A stretch of 5,313 nt of DNA from NCBI GenBank assembly GCA_025960445.1, contig JAICIT010000232.1, positions 1-5,313 on the forward strand, written 5' to 3'. Position 1 is the stretch's first letter, and every line of letters starts with the position of its first letter. Origin of the DNA: Bradyrhizobium sp. (GTDB lineage Bacteria; Pseudomonadota; Alphaproteobacteria; Rhizobiales; Xanthobacteraceae). Position numbers and translations under genes: made by a program. Shown piece by piece: positions 1 through 5,313 of the stretch. A model generated the notes under the pieces. That model saw nothing but the letters and a program-made list of their open reading frames with translations. It was not told where the DNA came from and made no database searches.

Positions 1-7
1 ATCTCCC

Positions 8-80
8 CGGTGATCGGGCTTTGTTGTCACCGTCATCGGCGGAATTACTTCCGCCGATTTGACGCCAGCGTCGAGGCGTC
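8..80. other. Three consecutive hairpins at the left edge
   Basis: Three inverted repeats follow one another. CGGTGA (8-13) pairs with TCACCG (27-32). ATCGGCGGAA (35-44) pairs perfectly with TTCCGCCGAT (49-58) around a TTAC loop. GACGCC (61-66) pairs with GGCGTC (75-80), and GACGC (61-65) can alternatively pair with GCGTC (68-72). The middle 10-bp stem is the strongest and runs into only three T residues (58-60), so it is at best a weak intrinsic terminator for a gene lying left of the window. The pairing is seen directly; the role is inferred. Confidence 0.5.
35..60 (+). terminator. Possible intrinsic terminator of an upstream gene
   Basis: A perfect 10-bp stem with a four-base loop is followed by a very short T run. 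No coding region that I can recognise ends before it inside the window, so the gene it would serve lies to the left. The short T run argues against efficient termination. The hairpin could equally be part of a repetitive extragenic element or work on either strand. Confidence 0.3.
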
Positions 81-200
81 AGGACCACACGACTTCGCCG
101 TCCGCTTCACGCGCTGTTCGTCCGCAGCGCATCAGCGTCCATCGCATCCCGTCCCGCGTTCGTGACGATCGCGAGCCGCCCCTCTTGGTGGGACGGGACC
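61..200. repeat. Candidate Bradyrhizobium-type intergenic repeat
   Basis: This GC-rich stretch has no credible gene, but its translations look familiar. The + frame starting at 59 reads QDHTTSPSASRAV, later VHRIPSRVRDDREPPLL, and another frame reads PHDFAVRFTRCSS. From memory, near-identical peptides are often annotated as small hypothetical proteins in Bradyrhizobium and relatives, because a multicopy intergenic element is translated by gene finders. The segment also holds a perfect 9-bp inverted repeat, TCCCGTCCC (147-155) and GGGACGGGA (190-198), that could close a larger RNA stem-loop. The inverted repeat is seen directly. The repeat-family assignment is recall and its boundaries are approximate. 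Confidence 0.45.
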
Positions 201-240
201 AGATCGCTCTATTCCTGCGTCTACCTGGGCGTCAAGCTAA

Positions 241-259
241 ATTTCTGGAATTCCGAAAT
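241..259. promoter_or_regulatory. Operator-like dyad upstream of the acyl-CoA dehydrogenase
   Basis: ATTTC-T-GGAATTCC-GAAAT is a near-perfect dyad: the GGAATTCC core is flanked by ATTTC and GAAAT arms, with one extra T on the left. It sits in the most AT-rich patch of the 362-base leader, about 100 bases before the first start codon, where a promoter and repressor site would be expected. I could not find a convincing -35/-10 pair next to it. A small hairpin (TCCCG 282-286 with CGGGA 292-296) lies downstream. The regulator, if any, is unknown. Confidence 0.25.
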
Positions 260-362
260 CAGATGAATGTACAGGCGGCGATCCCGATTAGCGGGACTTC
301 GACTTCGGTGCGGTCCGCTGTAGGCTGATTTTGGACGGCGGCAGCACAGGGGAGCGATACGA

Positions 363-1499
363 ATGGCGAGCCCATTCTACACAGCCGAGCACGAATCCTA
401 TCGCGAGGTGGTGCGCCGCTTTGTCGAAAAGGAGATCGAGCCTTACGCCCACGAATGGGACGAGGCGGGCGAATTTCCAAGGCAGCTTTACCGGAAAGCA
501 GCCGAGATTGGGCTGCTGGGCCTTGGTTTCCCGGAGGAATATGGCGGTACCGAAGTCGATAATTTCATGTGGATCGTCGCCGTTCAGGAATTGGCGCGGG
601 CCGGCGCCGGTGGCGTCAGCGCCAGCCTGAAGAGCAATTCGATTGGCGCGCCGCCGATCGCACGGGCCGCCAGTCCGGAATTCAAGGCGCGGGTGCTGCC
701 CGAAATTCTGTCGGGCAGGAAGATCTCGGCGCTGGCGATCACCGAGCCAAGCGGCGGCTCGGATGTCGCCAACCTGCGGACCACCGCGCGACGTGACGGC
801 GAATTCTACATCGTGAATGGCGAGAAGACGTTCATCACCTCAGGCATGCGCGCCGATTACATCACCACGGCGGTACGCACCGGCGGTGCCGGCCCCGGTG
901 GTGTCAGCCTTTTGGTCATCGAGGGAGACACGCCCGGGCTCTCGCGAACACGGCTGAAGAAAATGGGCTGGTGGGCCTCCGATACCGCGACCTTGCATTT
1001 CGATGATTGCCGCGTGCCCGCCGCAAACCTGCTCGGCGAAGAGGGCAGGGGCTTCAAGATCATCATGCATAATTTCAACAGCGAGCGTCTGACCATGGCC
1101 GCGGGCTGCACCGCGGCTGCGCGGGTTTGCCTGGAGGAAGCGATGGACTACGCCAAGCAGCGGCACACTTTTGGAAAGCCGTTGGCGCAGCATCAGGTGA
1201 TCCGGCATAAACTGGTCGACATGGCGCAACGCGTCGCCGCGTCACAGGCGATGTTGGAAATGCTGGCGTGGCGGCTCGATCAGGGCGAAAGCCCGGTCGC
1301 CGAGATCTGCATGCTGAAGAATCAGGCGACGCAGACGATGGCCTTCTGCGCCTCCGAGGCGGTGCAGATTTTCGGCGGCGCGGGTTATATGCGTGGCATA
1401 AAAGTCGAGCGCATCTACCGCGAGGTCAAGGTCAATGCGATCGGTGGCGGCAGCGAGGAGATCATGAAAGATCTGGCCAGCCGGCAAATGGGGCTGTGA
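363..1499 (+). CDS. Acyl-CoA dehydrogenase (IVD/LCAD-type active site)
   Basis: A 378-residue FAD-dependent acyl-CoA dehydrogenase that would oxidise an acyl-CoA to the trans-2-enoyl-CoA in the cytoplasm and pass electrons to electron-transfer flavoprotein. The length is normal for the family. The N-terminal helical domain covers about residues 1-120. A near match to family signature 1, AITEPSGGSDVAN, is at 125-137 in the beta domain. The C-terminal helical domain holds RHTFGKPL (267-274) and signature 2, QIFGGAGYMRG (335-345). The glutamate used as base by medium-chain enzymes is replaced by glycine (G361 in AIGGGSEEIM), while E241 in NSERLTMAAG sits where isovaleryl- and long-chain enzymes carry theirs. 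The start is supported by AGGGGAG at 348-354, eight bases before ATG. It is the first gene of the cluster in this window. The carboxylase downstream suggests a branched or terpenoid acyl-CoA substrate, but this is not proven. Confidence 0.95.
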   Translation: MASPFYTAEHESYREVVRRFVEKEIEPYAHEWDEAGEFPRQLYRKAAEIGLLGLGFPEEYGGTEVDNFMWIVAVQELARAGAGGVSASLKSNSIGAPPIARAASPEFKARVLPEILSGRKISALAITEPSGGSDVANLRTTARRDGEFYIVNGEKTFITSGMRADYITTAVRTGGAGPGGVSLLVIEGDTPGLSRTRLKKMGWWASDTATLHFDDCRVPAANLLGEEGRGFKIIMHNFNSERLTMAAGCTAAARVCLEEAMDYAKQRHTFGKPLAQHQVIRHKLVDMAQRVAASQAMLEMLAWRLDQGESPVAEICMLKNQATQTMAFCASEAVQIFGGAGYMRGIKVERIYREVKVNAIGGGSEEIMKDLASRQMGL

Positions 1500-1542
1500 G
1501 TTCTCGTCGTGCGGGCCTGCTTTGCATGTTCAGCCGGGATAA

Positions 1543-1552
1543 ACGTCGACGT
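1543..1552. promoter_or_regulatory. 10-bp palindrome next to the GST ribosome site
   Basis: ACGTCGACGT is a perfect palindrome that ends directly before the ribosome binding site AAGGGG (1553-1558) of the GST-family gene. It has the layout ACGT-NN-ACGT, shared with 3216-3227 and, with one transition per arm, with 61-72. It might be a binding site or an RNA element near the start, or it might be chance. No regulator is visible in the window. Confidence 0.2.
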
Positions 1553-1558
1553 AAGGGG
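1553..1558 (+). promoter_or_regulatory. Ribosome binding site fixing the GST start
   Basis: AAGGGG lies six bases before the ATG at 1565. The reading frame stays open far upstream, back through the dehydrogenase gene, so this site together with the family-typical N-terminus decides the start. Confidence 0.7.
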
Positions 1559-1564
1559 AAACTG

Positions 1565-2215
1565 ATGATCACGCTCTACCATTGCCATGGTGCCCGCTCA
1601 TTCCGTCCGTTGTGGATGCTGGAAGAGATGGGCCTGCGCTACGATCTCAAGATGCTGCCGTTCCCGCCAAGGGTGCTTGCGAAGGAGTATCTGGCGCTCA
1701 ATCCGCTCGGCACCATTCCCTTGATGATCGATGGCGAGACGAAGATGACCGAGTCGTCCGGCATCTGCCACTATCTCGGCACGCGGCATGGACCGACGCC
1801 GCTGATCGTCAGCGTCGATGAGCCGGCTTACGGCGCATTCCTGAACTGGATGTATTTCAGCGATGCCACCTTGACCTTTCCGCAAACCCTGGTGCTGCGC
1901 TACAGCCGGCTCGAACCGGAAGAGCGGCGCAATCCGCAGGTCGCGACCGACTATGCCAAATGGTTTTTGGGCCGACTGCGGGCGGTGGAAGCCGCCACCG
2001 CGACTGCCGAGACTCTCGTGGCTGGTCGCTTCACGGCGGCGGATGTTGCGATCGGTTTCGCGTTGCGCCTTGCCGAGAACATCGGGCTTGCCAAGGATTT
2101 CGGGCCAAACGTCGCGGCCTATTGGCAGCGCCTGCGGTCGCGCGATGGATATAAAAGAGCAATCGCCGCCGAAACGCTCGCGGGCGAGCAGCAGAACGTG
2201 GCGCGCGATTTTTAA
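1565..2215 (+). CDS. Glutathione S-transferase family protein
   Basis: A 216-residue, soluble, two-domain GST-fold protein of ordinary length. The N-terminal thioredoxin-like domain (about 1-77) begins ITLYHCHGARSFRPLW. It contains the glutathione-site strand NPLGTIPLM (46-54) with the cis-proline P52 and the Glu-Ser pair E63-S64 that contacts the gamma-glutamyl group of glutathione. The helical C-terminal domain has the N-capping box FTAAD (156-160; T157, D160). The start is chosen because the ribosome site lies six bases upstream and the protein then begins at the first beta strand of the fold. It lies 65 bases after the dehydrogenase with no clear terminator between, so co-transcription is likely. 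The reaction is unknown. Conjugation, peroxide reduction, isomerisation or a detoxifying role towards reactive enoyl-CoA compounds are all possible. Confidence 0.9.
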   Translation: MITLYHCHGARSFRPLWMLEEMGLRYDLKMLPFPPRVLAKEYLALNPLGTIPLMIDGETKMTESSGICHYLGTRHGPTPLIVSVDEPAYGAFLNWMYFSDATLTFPQTLVLRYSRLEPEERRNPQVATDYAKWFLGRLRAVEAATATAETLVAGRFTAADVAIGFALRLAENIGLAKDFGPNVAAYWQRLRSRDGYKRAIAAETLAGEQQNVARDF

Positions 2216-2270
2216 AACGTGGGACGAGCTCGGTCTTGTGAGGCGCCTTCGAGCTTGCGTTCATCCTTCG

Positions 2271-2298
2271 GTGACATCAGGTGCGATTTCGGTATGCT
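2271..2298 (+). promoter_or_regulatory. Candidate sigma70-type promoter before the BKACE gene
   Basis: GTGACA (2271-2276) matches five of six bases of the TTGACA consensus. It is followed after 16 bases by TATGCT (2293-2298), which matches four of six bases of TATAAT. Transcription would start near 2305 and give a leader of about 50 bases containing the 11-codon ORF at 2325. The site lies in the only gap over 100 bases between genes here, which suggests that the BKACE and carboxylase genes can be transcribed separately from the dehydrogenase and GST genes. This is a prediction from the sequence only. Confidence 0.45.
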
Positions 2299-2310
2299 GC
2301 CAACTCGGCA

Positions 2311-2316
2311 AGAAGG
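2311..2316 (+). promoter_or_regulatory. Ribosome binding site for the leader ORF
   Basis: AGAAGG lies eight bases before the ATG at 2325, an ideal distance. It is the only good Shine-Dalgarno match in the gap before the BKACE gene, and it is too far from the BKACE start (40 bases) to serve it directly. Confidence 0.5.
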
Positions 2317-2324
2317 CCGTGCGA

Positions 2325-2360
2325 ATGGGGTTATTCATAACCATGAAAGCTAATCCATGA
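2325..2360 (+). CDS. 11-codon leader ORF overlapping the BKACE start
   Basis: The ORF encodes MGLFITMKANP and ends with TGA at 2358-2360, overlapping the BKACE start codon in the arrangement ATGA. It has its own Shine-Dalgarno site, AGAAGG at 2311-2316, whereas the BKACE start has no clear one. This suggests translational coupling: ribosomes ending the short ORF would restart on BKACE. The peptide has no run of one regulatory amino acid, so classical attenuation is not indicated. Part of it is a short inverted repeat, GGTTAT (2329-2334) with ATAACC (2337-2342). Existence as a translated peptide is inferred. Confidence 0.4.
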   Translation: MGLFITMKANP

Positions 2361-3223
2361 GCGACAAGGCTGTGATCACCTGCGCACTGAACGGCGTGCT
2401 GACCGACCCGAAACAGCACCACGTTCCGGTCACCCCCGAGCAGATGGCGCGTGAAGCGAAGGCCGCCTTTGATGCGGGCGCCAGCATCATGCATATTCAT
2501 CTGCGCCGGCAGCAGCCGGGCGAGGGACATCTGCCGTCCTGGGATGTCAGCGTATCTCGCGAGATCCAGCAGGCGATCCGTGAGGCCTGTCCGGGCGTGA
2601 TCATCAATCACACCACGGGCACGTCCGGTCCCAATTATCAGGGCGCTCTCGATTGCGTGCGCGAGACCCGGCCGGAGATGGCTGCCTGCAATGCCGGCTC
2701 GCTGAATTACCTGAAAGTCAAAAGCGACAATACCTGGGCATGGCCGCCGATGATGTTCGATAATGCGGTGGAGAAAGTGCAGGATTATCTCGACGTGATG
2801 AATGAAGCGGACACCATTCCGGAATTCGAATGTTTCGATGTCGGGATCGTGCGCTGCGTCGGCATGTACCGGCAGACCGGCATGTATGCCGGGCCGCTGG
2901 AATACAATTTCGTCATGGGCGTCGCATCGGGCATGCCGGCCGATCCGGAATTACTGCCAATCCTGCTAAAGCTGAAATCTCCGCAAGCACACTGGCAGGT
3001 CACCGCGATCGGGCGCGCCGAAATCTGGCCGCTGCATCAGCGCTGCGCCGATCTCGGCGGCCATTTGCGTACTGGGCTTGAAGATACTTTCTATCGGCCT
3101 GACGGCAGCAAGGTGACCTCTAATGGTCAGCTCATTGAAACCATCGCGGACTGCGCCCGCCGTGCCGGCCGCGAAATCGCGAGTCCGGCGGAGGCGAGGC
3201 AGATTTTCGGGATCAGACGTTAA
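2357..3223 (+). CDS. Beta-keto acid cleavage enzyme (BKACE, DUF849 family)
   Basis: A 288-residue TIM-barrel protein of the BKACE family, of usual length. Members use a metal, normally zinc, to convert a beta-keto acid plus acetyl-CoA into acetoacetate and a new acyl-CoA. Visible family features are the metal-binding pair H46-x-H48 in MHIHLR, the segment INHTTGTSG (83-91), CNAGSLNY (111-118), and GGHLRTGLED (234-243), with R238, E242 (third metal ligand) and D243. Compared with the lysine-fermentation enzyme Kce as I recall it, the substrate-binding Glu after Gly-Ala is Leu15, and the usual GLEDN is GLEDT. A substrate without an amino group is therefore likely. An in-frame TAG-free stop, TAA at 2351-2353, directly precedes the start, so ATG 2357 is the first possible start. 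The ribosome site is poor, which fits coupling to the leader ORF. The physiological substrate is unknown. Confidence 0.93.
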   Translation: MSDKAVITCALNGVLTDPKQHHVPVTPEQMAREAKAAFDAGASIMHIHLRRQQPGEGHLPSWDVSVSREIQQAIREACPGVIINHTTGTSGPNYQGALDCVRETRPEMAACNAGSLNYLKVKSDNTWAWPPMMFDNAVEKVQDYLDVMNEADTIPEFECFDVGIVRCVGMYRQTGMYAGPLEYNFVMGVASGMPADPELLPILLKLKSPQAHWQVTAIGRAEIWPLHQRCADLGGHLRTGLEDTFYRPDGSKVTSNGQLIETIADCARRAGREIASPAEARQIFGIRR

Positions 3224-3227
3224 CGTC
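3216..3227. promoter_or_regulatory. 12-bp palindrome across the BKACE stop codon
   Basis: GACGTTAACGTC is a perfect palindrome spanning the TAA stop (3221-3223), in the 36-base gap region before the carboxyltransferase gene. It has no T run and is too short for a terminator. Its ACGT-NN-ACGT layout matches the palindrome at 1543-1552. It is a possible protein-binding site, but chance is a real alternative. Confidence 0.2.
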
Positions 3228-3259
3228 AATCAGAAGGGCAACTGCGAAATTAGGTATCC

Positions 3260-4876
3260 ATGAGCATCCTTGAATCCACGATCGCGCCCGGCAGCGACGC
3301 TTACAAGGCCAATCGCGCCGGCATGCTGGCGCTGATTTCGCGGATGCGCGAACTGGAGGAGCGGACGCGCGCCGCCTCCGCAGCGGCCAAGGAACGGTTT
3401 CACAAACGCGGACAATTGCTGCCGCGCGAGCGCGTGGCGCTGGTGCTCGATCCCGGCTCCCCTTTCATCGAGCTGTCGAGCCTGGCGGGCTACATGTTCG
3501 ACGTTCCCGATGCGGATAAGAGCGTGCCTGGCGGCGGAGTGATTGCCGGTATCGGCTTCGTCGCGGGTATCCGTTGCATGGTCAGCGCGAATGATTCCGG
3601 CATCGACGCCGGCGCGCTGCAACCTTACGGCCTCGACAAGACCTTGCGCGTCCAGGAGCTGGCGCTCGAGAACAAGCTCCCTTACGTGCAATTGGTTGAA
3701 AGCGCCGGCGCCAATCTGTTGCGGTATCGGGTCGAAGACTTCGTCAGGGGTGGCAACATCTTTCGCAATCTCGCGCGGCTCTCGGCGGCCGGCTTGCCAG
3801 TGGTCACCGTCACGCACGGCTCCTCGACCGCAGGCGGCGCCTATCAGACCGGGCTGTCGGATTACATTGTGATGGTGCGCGGCCGCACCCGCGCCTTTCT
3901 GGCCGGGCCGCCGCTTTTGAAAGCGGCTACAGGAGAAATTGCCACCGAGGACGAGCTCGGCGGCGCCGAAATGCACACCAGCATTTCAGGCCTCGGCGAT
4001 TATCTCGCCGAAGACGATCGGGACGCGCTGCGGATCGCGCGCGACATCATGGCCAATCTGAAATGGGATCGGCCGCGCCGCATTGAGACGTCTCACCCTC
4101 CGCCGCGACACGATCCCGAGGAACTGCTGGGCATCATGCCCATGGATCACAAGCGACCCGTCGACATGCGCCAGGTGATCGCGCGGATCGTCGACGATTC
4201 CGATTTCAACGATTTCGGCACCAATTATGGTCCGGCTACCGTGTGCGGGCACGCCCGCATCGAAGGACAGCCGATCGGGATCATCACCAATAACGGCCCG
4301 CTTGATGTGCCCGGCGCCAACAAGGCGACGCATTTCATTCAGGCCTGCTGCCAGTCGCGCACTCCGCTGCTCTACCTCAACAACACGACCGGCTACATGG
4401 TCGGCAAGGCCTATGAAGAAGCCGGCATGATCAAGCACGGCTCAAAAATGATACAGGCGGTGACAAGCGCCACCGTACCCCAGATCACGATTTACTGCGG
4501 CGCTTCCTTCGGGGCCGGCAATTACGGAATGTGCGGGCGCGGCTTTCATCCGCGGTTCTGCTTCTCGTGGCCGAACGCCAAGACCGCCGTGATGGGCGGC
4601 GAACAGGCCGCCGAAACCATGGCGATCGTGACCGAAGCCGCCGCGATCAGGCGGGGCAAGCCGATCGACAAGGATAAGCTCGATGCGATGAAAGCGCAGA
4701 TCATCGGCGTGTTCGATGGGCAGATGGATGTATTTTCCACCAGCGCGCGCCTGCTCGACGATGGCGTGATCGATCCCCGCGACACTCGCGCGATTTTGCA
4801 CGAGGTGCTGGCGATCTGCCGGGAAGCCGAGGCGCGCACGCCGCAAGGGATGCAGTTTTCGGTGGCGAGGCCATGA
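3260..4876 (+). CDS. Acyl-CoA carboxylase carboxyltransferase (beta) subunit
   Basis: A 538-residue biotin-dependent carboxyltransferase, close in length to methylcrotonyl-CoA (LiuB) and geranyl-CoA (AtuC) carboxylase beta subunits. It would transfer the carboxyl group from carboxybiotin on the alpha subunit to an acyl-CoA in the cytoplasm. It has two crotonase-like halves. The N half, which binds CoA, includes [10 protein letters not shown] (50-59), the oxyanion loop GSSTAGGAY (187-195) and [14 protein letters not shown] (213-226). The C half, which binds biotin, includes [15 protein letters not shown] (414-428), [10 protein letters not shown] (431-440) and MGGEQAAET (445-453). These motifs fit the MCC/GCC branch rather than the propionyl or bacterial AccD branch. 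The segment [14 protein letters not shown] (153-166) differs from the usual MCC version, so the substrate stays open. TAG at 3251-3253 is in frame, so ATG 3260 is the first start. The ribosome site is weak (UAGGU, four bases away); a better AGAAGGG lies too far upstream at 3232-3238. Confidence 0.95.
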   Translation: MSILESTIAPGSDAYKANRAGMLALISRMRELEERTRAASAAAKERFHKRGQLLPRERVALVLDPGSPFIELSSLAGYMFDVPDADKSVPGGGVIAGIGFVAGIRCMVSANDSGIDAGALQPYGLDKTLRVQELALENKLPYVQLVESAGANLLRYRVEDFVRGGNIFRNLARLSAAGLPVVTVTHGSSTAGGAYQTGLSDYIVMVRGRTRAFLAGPPLLKAATGEIATEDELGGAEMHTSISGLGDYLAEDDRDALRIARDIMANLKWDRPRRIETSHPPPRHDPEELLGIMPMDHKRPVDMRQVIARIVDDSDFNDFGTNYGPATVCGHARIEGQPIGIITNNGPLDVPGANKATHFIQACCQSRTPLLYLNNTTGYMVGKAYEEAGMIKHGSKMIQAVTSATVPQITIYCGASFGAGNYGMCGRGFHPRFCFSWPNAKTAVMGGEQAAETMAIVTEAAAIRRGKPIDKDKLDAMKAQIIGVFDGQMDVFSTSARLLDDGVIDPRDTRAILHEVLAICREAEARTPQGMQFSVARP

Positions 4877-5313
4877 GCGGGGAGAGGACGCGCATTCCGT
4901 TCCACAAAATCCTGATCGCCAATCGCGGCGAGATCGCGCGCCGCATCACGCGTACCGCGCGTCGGCTCGGCTATGGCGTGGTCGCGGTCTATTCCGATGC
5001 CGACGCTGGTACACTTCACGTCCGCGAGGCGGATCAGGCCGCTCACATCGGCGAAGCGCCGCCTTCGCAATCCTATCTGAATATCGAGGCGATCATCGCA
5101 GCCGCAAAATCAAGCGGTGCCGATGCGGTTCACCCGGGCTATGGCTTCCTCGCCGAAAACGAAGCCTTCGCGCAAGCCTGCCTCGATGCCGGCCTGGTGT
5201 TCATCGGGCCTTCGCCAAAGGCCATCGCCGCCATGGGCAACAAGGCCCGCGCCAAGGAAATCATGCTGGCGGCGGGCGTGCCCTGCGTGCCCGGTTATCA
5301 GGGCAGCGATCAA
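4873..5313 (+). CDS. Acyl-CoA carboxylase biotin carboxylase (alpha) subunit, N-terminal part
   Basis: The first 147 residues of a biotin carboxylase subunit; the frame is open to the window edge, so the gene is partial only because the window ends. It would carboxylate biotin using ATP and bicarbonate. Visible are the N-terminal nucleotide-binding fold [14 protein letters not shown] (12-25), VAVYSDAD (37-44), [10 protein letters not shown] (87-96), [19 protein letters not shown] (110-128) and the beginning of the ATP-grasp domain, [13 protein letters not shown] (135-147). The start overlaps the carboxyltransferase stop as ATGA (4873-4876), and only a poor GGCGAGG lies just upstream, so translational coupling giving balanced subunits is likely. 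Whether the missing part carries the biotin carboxyl carrier domain, as in MCC and GCC alpha chains, cannot be seen. Confidence 0.95.
   Translation, partial: MSGERTRIPFHKILIANRGEIARRITRTARRLGYGVVAVYSDADAGTLHVREADQAAHIGEAPPSQSYLNIEAIIAAAKSSGADAVHPGYGFLAENEAFAQACLDAGLVFIGPSPKAIAAMGNKARAKEIMLAAGVPCVPGYQGSDQ

Noticed and set aside
185..213. TTGGTG with TCTATT, 17 bases apart, as a promoter
   Set aside because: Only three and four of six consensus bases match, and the first element lies within the repeat-like stretch. This is too weak to call.
59..328. An 89-codon + strand open frame before the dehydrogenase gene
   Set aside because: It has no ribosome site, an Arg/Ser-rich composition and no recognisable domain, and it overlaps the repeat-like stretch. 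It looks like a spurious frame through an intergenic element.
331..362. TTGGAC (331-336) with CGATAC (355-360) as a promoter for the dehydrogenase
   Set aside because: The -10 element would overlap the start codon region and leave no leader for the ribosome site at 348-354.
1268..1564. An N-terminal extension of 99 residues on the GST protein
   Set aside because: The extension would overlap the dehydrogenase gene, reads as its shadow (Arg-rich), and the GST fold begins exactly at the ATG at 1565 with a good ribosome site.
2176..2213. Hairpin GCTCGC/GCGAGC followed by TTTTT as a terminator of the GST gene
   Set aside because: The stem is within the coding sequence with an unrealistically small loop, and the T run begins about 20 bases after it, too far for intrinsic termination.
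3230..3976. A 248-codon open frame on the - strand
   Set aside because: It lies wholly antisense to the strongly supported carboxyltransferase gene and resembles nothing known. Long shadow frames are common in GC-rich coding DNA.
4084..4095. Perfect 12-bp palindrome TGAGACGTCTCA
   Set aside because: It lies in the middle of the carboxyltransferase coding sequence with no sign of a regulatory role. It shows that such palindromes arise by chance here.

Overview
The window looks like part of an acyl-CoA catabolic gene cluster from a GC-rich (roughly 60%) alphaproteobacterium. Bradyrhizobium, Rhodopseudomonas or a close relative is my best guess. That rests on the protein style, the codon use and a GC-rich intergenic stretch near the left end that resembles a repeat I recall from that group. 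All five recognisable protein genes lie on the + strand, and nothing convincing is encoded on the - strand.

Layout: positions 1-362 are non-coding. They hold three hairpins in a row (8-80), the repeat-like stretch (about 61-200), a small AT-rich patch with an operator-like dyad (241-259), and the ribosome binding site of the first gene. An acyl-CoA dehydrogenase (363-1499) follows, with its catalytic base apparently in the isovaleryl/long-chain position. After 65 bases comes a 216-residue glutathione S-transferase-family protein (1565-2215). A 141-base gap (2216-2356) carries a plausible sigma70-type promoter and an 11-codon leader ORF whose stop overlaps the next start. That next gene is a zinc-dependent beta-keto acid cleavage enzyme (BKACE, formerly DUF849; 2357-3223). 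It is followed after 36 bases by the carboxyltransferase (beta) subunit of a methylcrotonyl/geranyl-CoA-type biotin-dependent carboxylase (3260-4876). The biotin carboxylase (alpha) subunit begins in a 4-base ATGA overlap (4873) and is cut off by the window end.

How the genes may work together (inference): the dehydrogenase would make a 2-enoyl-CoA and the two-subunit carboxylase would carboxylate it, as in leucine (liu) and acyclic terpene (atu) catabolism. In those pathways a hydratase and an HMG-CoA-lyase-type enzyme follow. Neither is in this window. A BKACE is present instead, an enzyme family that exchanges acyl groups between a beta-keto acid and acetyl-CoA to give acetoacetate and a new acyl-CoA. 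This mixture, together with BKACE active-site differences from the lysine-fermentation enzyme Kce, is the most interesting part of the window. The actual substrate cannot be read from the sequence.
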